Shown here: in pieces, positions 25,388 to 36,848 of the stretch
Layout of the letters: each line of letters opens with the position of its first letter
Numbering within the stretch: position 1 is the stretch's first letter
DNA from: Patagioenas fasciata
Lineage: Eukaryota; Chordata; Aves; Columbiformes; Columbidae
Assembly: GCF_037038585.1 (NCBI RefSeq)
Contig: NC_092520.1
Location: forward strand, 463,001-527,000
Direction: 5' to 3'
DNA length: 64,000 bases
Position numbers and translations under genes: made by a program
The notes under the pieces: generated by a model
The model's input: the letters and a program-made list of their open reading frames with translations, nothing else
What the model was told of the DNA's origin: nothing
Databases searched by the model: none

Positions 25388-25735
25388 TGAGGTTGTTGTG
25401 GTTGAGACGGACAAACGACACAGACCAAGTTCTTCCAGGATGAAAGTAGTAGGTGCCATTTATTGCCAAGTGCATTTTTATACAGTTTTACCAATTTGTG
25501 TGTCTCTTCACTATTGGTTACAAGTTACAGCAGGAACATCTCATTGGTTGTTTTTGCTATCATCAGTGTTACTCTTCTACTCCCTTCTCTCTCATGGGTA
25601 CATCGTTAATATCTCCGGATACTCATTTACTCCCATCTTTCTCACGGGTAGGCCTTCGTATCTTCACATCTAATTTCTGTTCCCATGCCCTCTGTCAGGG
25701 AATCCACGGACCCACCGTAGACCCCCACATGAGGT
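25388..25735 (-). mobile_element. Solo LTR of an endogenous retrovirus with 6-bp target duplications
   Basis: The LTR is 25394-25729 (336 bp), TG...CA on the minus strand, flanked by perfect tgaggt duplications at 25388-25393 and 25730-25735. In its own orientation it has two CCAAT boxes (plus attggt at 25512-25517 and 25552-25557), a TATA box (plus 25475-25482) and an AATAAA signal (plus 25459-25464) in the right order. Six-base duplications fit ERVK or alpharetrovirus-like elements of birds; the family is inferred. No internal retroviral genes remain. The intact duplications suggest a fairly young insertion. Confidence 0.85.
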
Positions 25736-26899
25736 CATGATGGAAACCTATGAAGAAGATGCTGCCCAAGGGCCTCCTGAAGTTGGTGAGACCCACCAGG
25801 ATGCTGGTGGACACGGTTTTGAAGAGAAGAGAGAAGAGGAACAAGCCGTTCCATGCCAGGCACAGCCTGGAGAAGCTGTTCCGTGATGGCGGGGGGCAGC
25901 GGCCACCCAAGGAAGGTCTGCCGGGGGTCTCAACCGGTTTGTCCTGGGGAAGCCATCAATGCAAATAATTCACCCGTCTCCTCTCCAAAGGCCCCGTCCA
26001 CTAAAGGGCCCCTTTGGCTGCGACAGCCCCCGGTCCCGTGGGCTCTCTGCTCTCGGTGTGTTTGAGGAAGGGTCTCAGGCTGGTTTGCACCCCCTGTGTT
26101 AATTGCTCGCTCAAGTGTCTTTCAGTCCGTCTTGAATCTCCCACCAGAGCTGGCACCTGTTTTCTCCTCTCGGAGGTGCCTGCAGCATTCTTGGCCATCC
26201 CACCCCCGTCTGTCCGGACCAGCTCCCCTCCGTCCTCCCTCTGGAGGTGACACCTTGGGCACAGCGCTCCAGCCCCACATCTTGCGTGGTCTCCAGGCCG
26301 CTGGGAGGGTTTCCTTCTCCTGGGATGGAGATTCCGGCTCCACACGGTGGCTGCTGGGTTTGCTCTTCCCTCCAGCAGCCCCTGGTCACCAAATCCACAT
26401 TTTATCCCCAGTTTTGAGCTTCTGAATTGCTGCTCCGTGAGACACCGAGTGTGCCCGCAGCCCTGTCCCCGTGTGAGGACTGCCCGGTGTCCCCTGTCCC
26501 CCGGGCTGAGCAGCTGCTGCTGCAGATTTACCACCGGGTTTGAGTATCAGCCCATGTGTATTTCGTTATTTGTTGAGGAATTCAATTTGCCGACTCAGCT
26601 TAATCCGGAGGTCTCCTCGATGTGGGATGTGCTGTGCTGCCAGCACGGGCGCCTTCCTTTCTCGGTAGGTCTCTGGCTGTCGGTGTCCTCGTGGCCGTCT
26701 GTCTTTTGTCGGGTTTCTAGGAGACTCATCACACTCTCAGTTCAGGCCGGACTTTGCTGCGCTCATCTCATTTCTCACCTGACGCCGGCACTGCTGGCGC
26801 ACACGTGTCCCTGCCTTGGTTCCCCTCTCTGCACCTCTCTTGAGTGATTCTATTGTGTTTTTGGCCATTTCCAGCCCCTCACTCGAGGACACTCACAGA
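25736..26899. other. Intergenic, no gene recognised
   Basis: 25740-25930 is open on both strands; the minus strand reads a hydrophobic run (GLFLFSLLFKTVSTSILVGL) and the plus strand a basic one. Neither matches a family I know. The rest is unassigned. Confidence 0.35.
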
Positions 26900-27875
26900 A
26901 TCACAGGATCCCCTGGATCCAGTGCAGAGCCTCAGGGGGCAGTGCTGGGATCGGTATTGTTCAATATATTCATCAATGATTTGGCCGAGGGAACAGAGTG
27001 ACTGTCAGCAAGTTTGCTGGGGACACCAAGCTGGGAGGAGTGGTGACACTGGAAGCTGTGCTGCCATCCAGAGACCTGGACAGGCTGGAGAGCTGGGCGG
27101 GGAGAAATGGAATGAACTAGAACAAGGGCAAGTGTAGAGTCTGGGATCTGGGCAGGAACAACCCCAGGTTCCAGTGTAAGTTGGGGAATGAGCTGTTGGA
27201 GAGCAGTGTAGGGGAAAGGGACCTGTGGGTCCTGGGGACAGCAGGGTGAGCATGAGCCAGCACTGGGCCCTTGTGGCCAGGAAGCCAATGGTACCTGGGG
27301 TGGGTTAGAAGGGGGTGGTCAGTAGGTCAGAGAGGTTCTCCTGCCCCTCTGCTCTGCCCTGGGGAGACCACACCTGGAATATTGTGTCCAGTTGTGGCCC
27401 CTCAGCTCCAGAAGGACAGGGAACTGCTGGAGAGAGTCCAGCGCAGCCACCAAGATGCTGAAGGGAGTGGAGCATCTCCCGGGTGAGGAAAGGCTGAGGG
27501 AGCTGGGGCTCTGGAGCTGGAGAAGAGGAGACTGAGGGGGGACTCATTCCTGGGGATCAATATGGAAAGGGGCAGTGTCAGGAGGATGGAGCCAGGCTCT
27601 TCTGGGTGACAACCAGTGACAGGACAAGGGGCAATGGGTGCAAACTGGAACACAGGAGGTTCCACTTGAATATGAGAAGCAACTTGTTGGGGGTGAGGGT
27701 GTCAGAGCCTGGCCCAGGCTGCCCAGGGAGGTTGTGGAGTCTCCTTCTCTGCAGACATTCAAACCCGCCTGGACCCCTTCCTGTGGAACCTCAGCTGGGT
27801 GTTCCTGCTCCAGGGGGATTGCACTGGATGAGCTTTCCAGGTCCCACTCGGTTTCCTGCTCCTGAACCTGTGGCG
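26900..27875 (+). mobile_element. Long CR1 LINE 3' end with ORF2 remnants
   Basis: Near 1 kb. Encodes the reverse-transcriptase stretch PQGAVLGSVLFNIFINDLAE near 26930-26997, then, in shifted frames, GDTKLGGVV, DLDRLESWAGRNGMN and LWPGSQWYL. Several stops and frameshifts break ORF2. The 3' part (gacaaccagtgacaggacaa to gatgagctttccagg) matches the minus copies at 7377 and 9606. Confidence 0.93.
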
Positions 27876-28650
27876 CTTTCTCCCATCTGCACTGGTGTTG
27901 CTCCACACTTTGGTGTAAACCTCCCACCATGCGACCCTCCTGGTGCTTTTACAGCTTATCTGAAGTCTGCACAGCTCCTTTCTCTCCGTTCCTGGTGATG
28001 GGCAGACGGCACCGGGTTCACCGCATGTGGAAGAGGCCTTTGGGGATGCATGGGGATGAATGGGGATGTATTGGGATGCATGGGGATGCGTGGGACACGT
28101 CGCAGCTCTTGCTGCCGCAGGACCTGGTGTGATGGATGGGGAAGGGGAGGCTGCAAAAGGCGGGTGCTCATTTGGGAAATGCTGTGCAACCAACATAGTT
28201 CCTTTTTCATACAGCATTTGCCAAGGTTTTCCCATCAGGGCGCCTAAAAGAGACAACTCAGCAGCATGGAGACACTGGCATGGGGTGAGCTCGTTGCTGG
28301 CCTCGTCAAGGCTCCAAGTGACTCAGCAGAGGTTCTGGGCTGACTTAGGCTGGTTCCTCCTCCTCCTGCCCGGTGGGGACCACGGGAGGTGGGTCCAGGT
28401 GTGAGCGGTGGGAGTGTTGTCACTGTCTTCATCATTTATACGTGGGACCATCTCCGGAGGGTGCTGCTGTTCACGTGCAGAGCGATGCATCTGGGGAGCT
28501 GCCACGGCCCGGAGCTTCTGTCCTCGTGAAGACGGCAGCAAAATGATCCATCCCTGGTTGATCATTCACCTCTTGATGCAAATCCTGCAGAAAGCAAATG
28601 GCACCAAAGAGCCTGTGAACTGCCAAGGTATCTGTCCACAGCCTTGGAAA
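27876..28650. other. Intergenic with a tiny minisatellite
   Basis: 28035-28095 repeats gcatggggat and close variants at a period of about 11-12 bp, six or so times. No gene recognised. Confidence 0.5.
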
Positions 28651-29116
28651 GACCTGGAGCTGCTGGAGAGGGGCCAGAGGAGCCCCAGGAATGACCCGAG
28701 GCTGGAACAGCTCTGCTGGGGACAGGTGAGAGAGCTGGGGTGTTCAGCTGGAGAAGAGAAGCTCCGGGAGACCTTAGTGCGGCCTTTCCGGACTGAAAAG
28801 GGGCCCATGAGAAAGATGGGGACAGACTTTTGAGCAGGGCCTGTTGTGACAGGACAAGGGGTGATGGGTTAAACTAAAGGAGGGAGATTGAGGCTGGACA
28901 TGAGGAAGAAATTGTTGCCCTGAGGGTGGTGAGAGCCTGGCCCAGGTTGGGCAGAGAGGTGGTGGCTGAACCATCCCTGGAGACATCCCAGGCCAGGCTG
29001 GACGGGGCTCTGAGCAACCTGAGCTGGTGAAGATGTCCCTGTCATGGCAGGGGGGGCACTGGGTGACCTTTGAAGGTCCTTCAACACAAACCATCCGTGA
29101 TTCTATGACTCTGTGA
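28651..29116 (+). mobile_element. CR1 LINE 3' fragment
   Basis: From gacctggagctgctggagag to the tail cgtgattctatgactctgtg; almost identical in its first 200 bases to 8058-8490. Confidence 0.92.
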
Positions 29117-30005
29117 CCCTGCACACAGCTGCTGCCTCCCCAGCACATCTGGCCATGGCATCGACCCCCAGAACACCCTCACGGAGCTCTGCAAAGTGAC
29201 AGGGACCACAGGGACCATGGGGACCACCCCCTGGGGGGGCAAACCCCAGGCTGGGTGGGTAGCGCTGGGTTCCGGATGTGAATCTGGGGCTGTTCTCCCT
29301 CCCGTGTGTCACCCCGCGCCGGTGCAGGTCGGCATCCATCTGCGGTTTCGCAGATCCCTCTGCGGCTCCCCAGGGTTATTGCTCCCCTGCGCCACCCCAG
29401 CGACGCAGACTGACTGTGAATTAGCAGGGATAATGAAGTAGGAAAAGAACAGTAAGTGTCGGGAGGGGAAAATCAGATAACTGGAGAAAATGCAAAATGC
29501 AAAAATAAAAGCAAGCCCCGGAACAATAATGTGCCGTGATTAAGCTGCTTAAAGAAGTGCAAACAAGTCCCGAAGAAAATGAAAACAAGTCGCGCGTGCA
29601 GCCAGCGCCAGAAATAATTACAGCACAAGCACCTAAAATCAGCGACGTTTATAACTCTTAGAACAGACTGACAAAATGCAAAAAAAGCGAGAGAATGTTG
29701 TGTTGGAGCAAACAAGTTTTAAAATGGCAGATTAGCTGGTGAAAAGGCTTGACTATTACAAATCCCTGTTCACAGCACGGCCCGGCTGCGGCTGTTTGAA
29801 ACGTGCAGGCGGTGTTTTCCAGCCCTGGACACCGAGTACAGCGGGGTGAACGTGCGGTTAATGATGCTTTGAGTTCGAGTTTCAGCGCCGAATTTACAAA
29901 GGGCCAGAGGAGAAGAAGCCAACCTGCAGATATAATTAAATTTTAAATTGAATAATAGCAGGCTGGGGTGGTGGGATTCGGTGCTGCCTCATGGGCTGGG
30001 TTTTT
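29117..30005. other. Intergenic; AT-rich island
   Basis: 29430-29960 is AT-rich, free of recognisable repeats, and dense in homeodomain-like and TAAT sites (gggataatgaag, aataattacagc, gcggttaatgatg). A candidate conserved noncoding element. No exon seen. Confidence 0.4.
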
Positions 30006-30480
30006 GGATAGGATAGGATAGGATAGGATAGGATAGGATAGGATAGGATAGGATAGGATAGGATAGGATAGGATGAATAGAATAGAATGGAATGGAATAG
30101 CATGGAATGAAATGGAATGGAATGGAATGGAATGGAATAGAATAGAATAGAATAGAATAGAATAGAATAGAATAGAATAGAATAGAATAGAATAGAATGG
30201 AATGGAATGGAATGGAATAGCATGGAATGAAATGGAATGGAATGGAATAGAATAGAATAGAATAGAATAGAATAGAATAGAATAGAATGGAATGGAATGG
30301 AATGGAATGGAATGGAATGGAATGGAGTGGAATGGAATAGAATGGATTAGAACAGAACGAAACGGAACAGAACGGAACAGAACAGAGTAGAATAGAATAG
30401 AATAGAATAGAATAGAATAGAATAGAATAGAATAGAATAGAATAGAATAGAACAGAACAGAATAGAACAGAACAGAATAG
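30006..30480. repeat. Pentanucleotide array, about 95 units
   Basis: Starts as about 13 copies of ggata, then blocks of gaata and gaatg with a few gaaca units near the end. The block gaatagcatggaatgaaatg occurs twice (30095 and 30215), showing internal duplication. The right end abuts ggatttcagttggaaagga, which resembles the start of a reversed CR1 tail. Confidence 0.95.
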
Positions 30481-30589
30481 GATTTCAGTTGGAAAGGACG
30501 CACAATGATCCCCTTGTCCAGGTGTGCCAGGCATTCTTTGCATTCTCTGTTTACTGTTGTGGTTTAACCCAGTGCTGAGATGAGTGGAC

Positions 30590-30750
30590 TTGAGTCACCA
30601 TCCCCGGAGGGTTTAAAAGGCGCGGAGATGAGATTCTTAGGAACACAGTTTAGAGGTGGACTTGGCAGTGCTGGGTTGATGGTTGGACTCAAGGATCTTA
30701 AAGGTCTTTTCCCACCAGAGCAATCCTGTGGTTCTGTGGTTCTGTAACTC
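30590..30750 (+). mobile_element. CR1 LINE 3' tail fragment
   Basis: ttgagtcaccatccccggag through gttggactcaaggatcttaa to gtggttctgtggttctgta. Confidence 0.85.
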
Positions 30751-31939
30751 CCTGACCAAAAGCTAAAGTGTTTGTTAAGGGCGTTGCCCAATGCCTCTGA
30801 AACCCGGCGGGTTTGGTGGCAAAGGCAAAGCCGGGCTCTGCAAGGCCCAGTCCCACCAGACAAAGCGAGCCCGTCAGTCACTGACAGAGCCTGAGCAGCC
30901 CCTGATTTTACACGTCTGTGTGTCTGCTCCATCGCTGGCCTGGGGCGCTGCTTTCCAGCCCTGTCCCGTTGTGTAGCATCACCCCATGGCCAGTGAACGT
31001 CTCCCCCATTCCCTTTTCCCCTAATTTTCCCAGCACCCCCAGCCTGCACATTTCCAGCCTCATGTGGATGGGTCCTCTCCTGCTCCGGGGGCGGGAGGGC
31101 AGGGGCTGAGGCTTTCGCAGGGTCCTCATCCAATTGTACACGGAGTCACGGATGTGCCAGCGTGACCGGTAAGAAAAATGAGCATTTTGGTCTTGAAGGG
31201 GACAGACAGGACCCTGGGGCTCAGCCCCGTGGAGCAGGAGGAGTGAGCTGGGGTGGTTGTTGGGGCTGCGAGGGTGGCACAGGGGACCGGAGGTGCCGGG
31301 TGCTAAATCTGGGAAGAGAAGCTTTTGCCAAAACGTTCTGGTGAGCGATACCTCGCGGGAAGGCAGCTGAGGCTTCTAAAGGGCACAGAAGGGAAATGAA
31401 GATAAGCGCTCTTACAACAAAAACTCGCAGCTCTAACATCGCCAGCCCCATCGCCGCCATGGCACGGGGGAGCAGGATGGGGCCGGGACCACCGGCATCT
31501 CCCCTCTGAGAAACAGGCGCATGAAAGGGTCTTCTCCAAATGCAGATTTGCTGGGAAATCACCTCTGCTGGGTGGGCGCTGAGGGGGGGCCGGGTCGCGC
31601 AGCAGGGAGAGCAAATGTATTCAGCTTGTAAGTGACAATTAAAACAGGGTGATGGCTCTGCACAGGCCCAGCGTCCAGCTGAGGCTTCTGCTTTGCCGAG
31701 GCAGAAATTAGGGTTGTTTAAAAAAATGAGCCTTGTCAGGAAGGTCCACGAGCGAGCCAGAGCCAGCCTGGGCGCTGCAGGGGAACATATGGATGCCATA
31801 CGTGCTTCTCTGGATCACCTCAGCCCCTGCCCATAAACCCCATGACAGGTTTTATGTCCAATGTCCCCACAAGCCCCAGGTCAGCCCTGCCCCACGCCAG
31901 CCCCGGCGTCCTGGCTGCCAACCCACTGGGGACACCGGG
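30751..31939. other. Intergenic, no gene recognised
   Basis: GC-rich, with open frames on the minus strand near 31220-31800 but no domain. No repeat family recognised. Confidence 0.4.
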
Positions 31940-32232
31940 CTGGGGTGTCTGTCCCTGTCTGTGCCACATGTACCTCACGGGGTGTCTGTCCCTGTCTGTG
32001 CCACACGACACCTGGCTGGGGTGTCTGTCCCTGACTGTGCCACATGTACCTCACGGGGTGTTTGTCCCTGTCTGTGCCACACGACACCTCACGGGGTGTC
32101 TGTCCCCCTCTGTGCCACACAACACCTGGCTGGGGTGTCTGTCCCTGACTGTGCCACATGTACCTCACGGGGTGTCTGTCCCTGTCTGTGCCACATGACA
32201 CCTCACGGGGTGTCTGTCCCCGTCTGTGCCAC
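31940..32232. repeat. 37-39-bp minisatellite, about 8 units
   Basis: Core ggggtgtctgtccctgtctg plus tgccacatgtacctcac or tgccacacgacacctgg; the two unit types alternate. Confidence 0.93.
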
Positions 32233-32383
32233 ACGCCTGTCACATCACCAGGACCCCTGGCTGTTTCTCCTTCTTGCAATGGGACAAAGCTGCCCTTATC
32301 CCACCTTTGCCTTCCCCTCCGTGCTGCTGTGGTGCCCATGGTATAGGGAACCCTTTGGTTCAGCCCTGGAGCCTCATCCTTGT

Positions 32384-33175
32384 CTGTCCCTGTCCATCCC
32401 TGTCTGTCCCTGCCTCTGTCCCTGCCCATCCTTGTCTGTCCCTGTCCATCCCTGTCCGTCCCTGCCTCTGTCCCTGCCCATCCTTGTCTGTCCCTGCCCA
32501 TCCCTGTCTGTCCCTGCTCATCCCTGCTGTCCCTGTCCATCCCTGTCTGTCCCTGCCCATCCCTGCCCGTCCCTGCCCATCTCTGCCTGTCTCTGTTCAT
32601 CCCTGTCTGTCCTTGCCCATCCCTGCCCATCCCTGTCTGTCCCTGCCCATCCTTGTCTGTCCCTGCCTATCCCTGCCCATCTCTGCCTGTCCCTGCCCAT
32701 CCTTGCCTGTCCCTATCCGTCCCTGCTCGTCCCTGCCTGTCCCTGCCCTTCCCTGCCCGTCCCTGCCCATCCCTGCCCGTCCCTGCCCATCCCTGTCCGT
32801 CCCTGCCCGTCCCTGCCCGTCCCTGCCCGTCCCTGTCCGTCCCTGCCCGTCCCTGCCCATCCCTGTCCATCCCTGCCTGTCCCTGCCTGTCCCTGCCCAT
32901 CTCTGCCTGTCCCTGCCCATCCCTGTCTGTCCCTGCCCATCCCTGTCCATCCCTGCCTGTCCCTGCCCGTCCCTGCCCGTCCCTGCCCATCCCTGTCTGT
33001 CCCTGCCCATCCCTGTCTGTCCCTGCCCATCCCTGTCCATCCCTGCCTGTCCCTGCCCGTCCCTGCCCGTCCCTGCCCATCCCTGTCTGTCCCTGCCCGT
33101 CCCTGTCCGTCCCTGCCTATCCCTGCCCATCTCTGCCTGTCCCTGCCCGTCCCTGCCCGTCCCTGCCCATCCCAT
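32384..33175. repeat. 10-bp minisatellite, about 79 units, G-quadruplex-prone
   Basis: Decamers ccctgcccgt, ccctgcccat and ccctgtctgt. The minus strand therefore reads gggcagggacgggcaggg, with a GGG about every five bases over much of the array. Open frames (VPARPCPSL and similar, over 500 codons together with the preceding array) are composition artefacts. Confidence 0.96.
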
Positions 33176-33847
33176 CTCACTAGGGGGGTTCCACACCGGG
33201 CAGGCATCTCCCACCCTCAGCAAGGAGCCCCGGGAGCTCATGGCCCCCCCGAAATGGGCTGAGGGGGTTTGCGGGGAGGAATTGCTGTTTACCCAGCCCC
33301 TGGGAAGCTGCTGCCTTGGTGTGATCTGGCAGGTAGGACGGGCTTTCGCTTCAGCGGAGTCGCGTGTGTGTAATTACGTGTAATTCTTCGCCATTTTGGG
33401 TGTGCCGTGACGATATTTGCTGTGGTTGACTCAGCACGAGCTGAGGTGGCATCTCACACGAGACCCTCCCTGTGGGGTCTCCTCTTCGTCACCCTCACCT
33501 CGCTGTGGCCGCACAGACGGACCTTTGCAGCCCCCCAGCACCGCAGGAAGGGGCTCTGGGCACAGAAAGCAAGCCCCGTGTGCACGGGGGTTCCCGTCTC
33601 CTGGACAGACACAACACCCCCTGCACCGCTGGGGATGAGGAGTTTGCGAAGGCAGAAGACATCCCACCTGTGTTCTGCGCCTCAGCTTCCCCTCCGCAAA
33701 CCAGCTGGGAGATTTCGACCCTGGAGACGCTGTGAAGGTCCAGGATGAGCTGCTGGGTCCTCCCTTCTGATGGGCAGGAACGTGGCTCATGGAGATTCCA
33801 AGGGCCTTGGGTGGTGCTTTCCGATTTCAGGGTTGCAGAATACTGGA
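33176..33847. other. Intergenic, no gene recognised
   Basis: Mixed composition; no exon or repeat recognised. Confidence 0.4.
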
Positions 33848-34085
33848 GCAGAGGAAACGGCCTCAAGTTGCGCCAGGGGAGGTTGAGGTTGGATGTGGGA
33901 ACAATTTCTTCCCCAAAGGGCTGTGGGGCATTGGAACAGGCTGCCCAGGGCAGTGCTGGAGTCACCATCCCTGGAGGGCTGGACAGACGGACAGGAGGTT
34001 CTCAGGACATGGGGCAGTGCTGGGGCTGGGGGAACAGGTGGACACAATGATCTTGAGGGGCTTCTCCAACCCAAGTGATTCTGTA
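33848..34085 (+). mobile_element. CR1 LINE 3' fragment
   Basis: gcagaggaaacggcctcaag to the tail aacccaagtgattctgtag; near-identical to 49726-49979 and inverted relative to 38438-38692. Confidence 0.92.
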
Positions 34086-35080
34086 GTCACCTGGAGCCCT
34101 CCTCAAACGAGGCTGGGAACCTTTCTTCCAGAAGCTGGGCTGGATCGTGCCTTTTAGAAAAACCTCTCACCCCGGAGGTGCACGGGAGGAACCGTTCTGG
34201 GACACAGAAGTCCTTTCTCCACTTAATCTGCGAGTTATTAGTGAGATCTGCATCCCTTCCGTTGGAACTGTCGATGGTCGGAAGATCTGGTTCCTCAGGA
34301 GTGAAGTCACCCAGCTCCCCCAGGTGAGCTCGGGAGGTGGCACGGGGGTGTGTGACAGCAGATGGGACTGGATGGTGGCACCAAGGGGGTGTGATCCCCT
34401 GGAGATGCACCCCCGGGTGGTGAACGCTGGCAGACACCGAAGCGATGGGACACGTCTCTGTGGGGAGAGGGACCTGCATTGCTCAGGTTCCCGAGGCGTC
34501 CCTGTCCCCTACGAGCTCAAATGACAGTGGTGCGGGCGGGGATGTCCCCTCCCGCTGCCCCCATGGCGTTCAGCCCCCTCCGTCCCCCGTCACGGCGTGC
34601 TGTCCTCCGGCCGGTCGGCTCGTGTTCTCTGAGACGCTGGTTTGACTCACTCAACCAAAACGAGTGACTCAGCTCCCAGTCCCATCTGTGGCGTCTGCTG
34701 GGAGCGGGGGGCTGGCTCCTTTTCTGGGACACCGTCAGGGACACGCTGAAGTCACTCGTGGGCGCGTTGGTGGATGTGACGAGCCTGCTGAAGTCGGCCC
34801 AGCAGCAGCAGGGCTCTTTTTCAAGAGGACCAAGAGCAAGATATTAACTCTGGGACTACCTCTAGGTCACCGTGTGTGCCTGAGGCTTCATCTCACACCA
34901 GTCCAAACCCCGTGCAGGTCCCGTCCTTGCTGGTTCCTTGGGTGCTGGGGAGGGGGAGGTGATGGAGGGATGGTCCATGGAGCTCTGTGCACCCAGGAGC
35001 TGTGACAGCAGCAGCGGAGCTTTGGTGTTGCTGTTGGTTCACAAGCTGGGCAGATAAATTCTGCTCTGTGAGACCCCCCT
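34086..35080. other. Intergenic, no gene recognised
   Basis: No supported gene. A plus-strand open stretch near 34180-34330 ends at a possible donor (caggtgagct) but has no recognisable product. Confidence 0.35.
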
Positions 35081-35581
35081 GCAGTGCTGGTCCAGCTCTG
35101 GGTCCTCAGCACAGGACACACATGGAGCTGCTGGAGAGGGGCCAGAGGAGCCCAGGAATGACCCGAGGCTGGAACAGCTCTGCTGGGGACAGGTGAGAGA
35201 GCTGGGGTGTTCAGCTGGAGAAGAGAAGCTCCGTGAGACCTCAGTGCGGCCTTTCCAGACTTAAAAGGGGCCGAGAAGAAAGATGGGGACAGACTTTTGA
35301 GCAGGACCTGTTGTGACAGGACAAGGGGTGATGGGTTAAACTAAAGGAGGGAGATTCAGGCTGGACATGAGGAAGAAATTGTTGTCCTGAGGGTGGTGAG
35401 AGCCTGGCCCAGGTTGGGCAGAGAGGTGATGGCTGAACCATCCCTGGAGACATCCCAGGCCAGGCTGGACGGGGCTCTGAGCACCCTGAGCTGGTGAAGA
35501 TGTCCCTGTCATGGCAGGGGGGGCACTGGGGAAGATTTGAAGGTCCCTCCAACCCAAACCATCCTGTGATTCTGTGATTCA
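35081..35581 (+). mobile_element. CR1 LINE 3' fragment
   Basis: Begins gcagtgctggtccagctctg (end of ORF2 region) and runs to the tail ctgtgattctgtgattcatt; about 500 bp. Confidence 0.92.
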
Positions 35582-36654
35582 TTCCCTTGTGACCAGCATG
35601 GCAGAACGATCCCAACAAGTGTCCAGCACAAGTCTGGACAAGGTCCGTCCCTCAAGCGCCCCTGCAGCACATCACCGATGGTCTGGGCTCATCGTCACAC
35701 CCCACCGCGATGTCCATCCGCTGCTTCCCTTCGCTCTGTTCCCCACGACGTGTTGTTGCGAACCCTGTGTGCGGCACAAAGGGCCCGGGGGACGAGCCAC
35801 AGCGCGAGGGACCGCGCGGCCGGGGAGGGAGGCGATCCGCGTGAGCCAGGAGCCGAAAACCTGTGTCCCAGAAAACACTGGGAAAGAGGAGAACACAGCT
35901 TGAAATGCAAGCTAAATACTCGCTCAAGATCAGAAACAGGAGGGCAAAGAAGAAGTATTTTTCTCAGCAGCCACAAGGTCTAAACACTCCCACATCTTGC
36001 ATATTGATGTACCCGTGATCATCGCATAATGAAAAATACCAGATGGCATTAGATTTGTAAGAAGTTGACAGGGTTTGGTGACCCCCCCACCTCGCCCGGG
36101 ATGGGCCGATGCAGTGATGGATGGGGATGGACAGATACAGCTCCCAGACAAGCAGCCGCTTCTGATGTGACGAAAGCAAAGCAAAACGCCTCGTTTCTGC
36201 TGTGCTCTGCCCGACCCACTAAATTCTGCCAGCACCCGCCTGCGGGATGCTGCCTTTCCAAAATTATCATTTACAGTTTGTTCTGGTTTTCTCCTCTCTG
36301 CACTCTCCCCAGCTCATTTGGATTTGTGAACAGATTTGCGTCCACCACCTATATTGTGAATTGGCAGATTCACTTCTGATCACCTGAATCTGGCAGCACC
36401 AGAAGACCAGAGCATGCAGCTCCCCTTGGCCATGAGCATCTTCCTGGGACCTGCAGCATAAAAAACCGGGGGGCTGTGGATCCAGGAGGCAAGGGGGATG
36501 ATGTGTGGTCTGTAACAGAACTGGGGGCGAGTGTTGGGATCTGATGGAGGTGGTGGGTGCAGCACTGGGATGGAGAACTCATGCTGAATGTTCTAGAAAC
36601 AGGAAGGTGTGGGTGCGTGTTTTAGGCAGGTCCCAGCTCCTGAGGTGGACACGG
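35582..36654. other. Intergenic, no gene recognised
   Basis: AT-richer between 35930 and 36360 without recognisable repeats; possible conserved noncoding DNA. No gene. Confidence 0.4.
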
Positions 36655-36848
36655 AATCATAGAACAGATTGTGTTGAAGGACCTTCAAATCTCCCCCAGT
36701 CCCCCTGCCATGACAGGGCATCTTCACCAGCTCAGGTTGCTCAGAGCCCCGTCCAGCCTGGCCTGGGATGTCTCCAGGGATGGTTCAGCCACCACCTCTC
36801 TGCCCAACCTGGGCCAGGCTCTCACCACCCTCAGGGCAACAATTTCCA
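36655..36848 (-). mobile_element. CR1 LINE 3' fragment
   Basis: Reversed tail atcatagaacagattgtgtt; ends at accctcagggcaacaattt. Inverted with respect to 35081-35581, about 1.1 kb away. Confidence 0.9.

Noticed and set aside
25736-25930. Hydrophobic minus-strand frame beside the LTR, considered as a membrane protein exon
   Set aside because: All reading directions are open here and no family fits; left unassigned.
30006-30480. Pentanucleotide array considered as telomeric repeat
   Set aside because: Motifs are ggata/gaata/gaatg, not TTAGGG; no telomere repeat was seen anywhere in the window.
31733-33262. Proline/cysteine/serine-rich frame of 509 codons
   Set aside because: Spans two minisatellites; the other plus frames and the minus strand are equally open.
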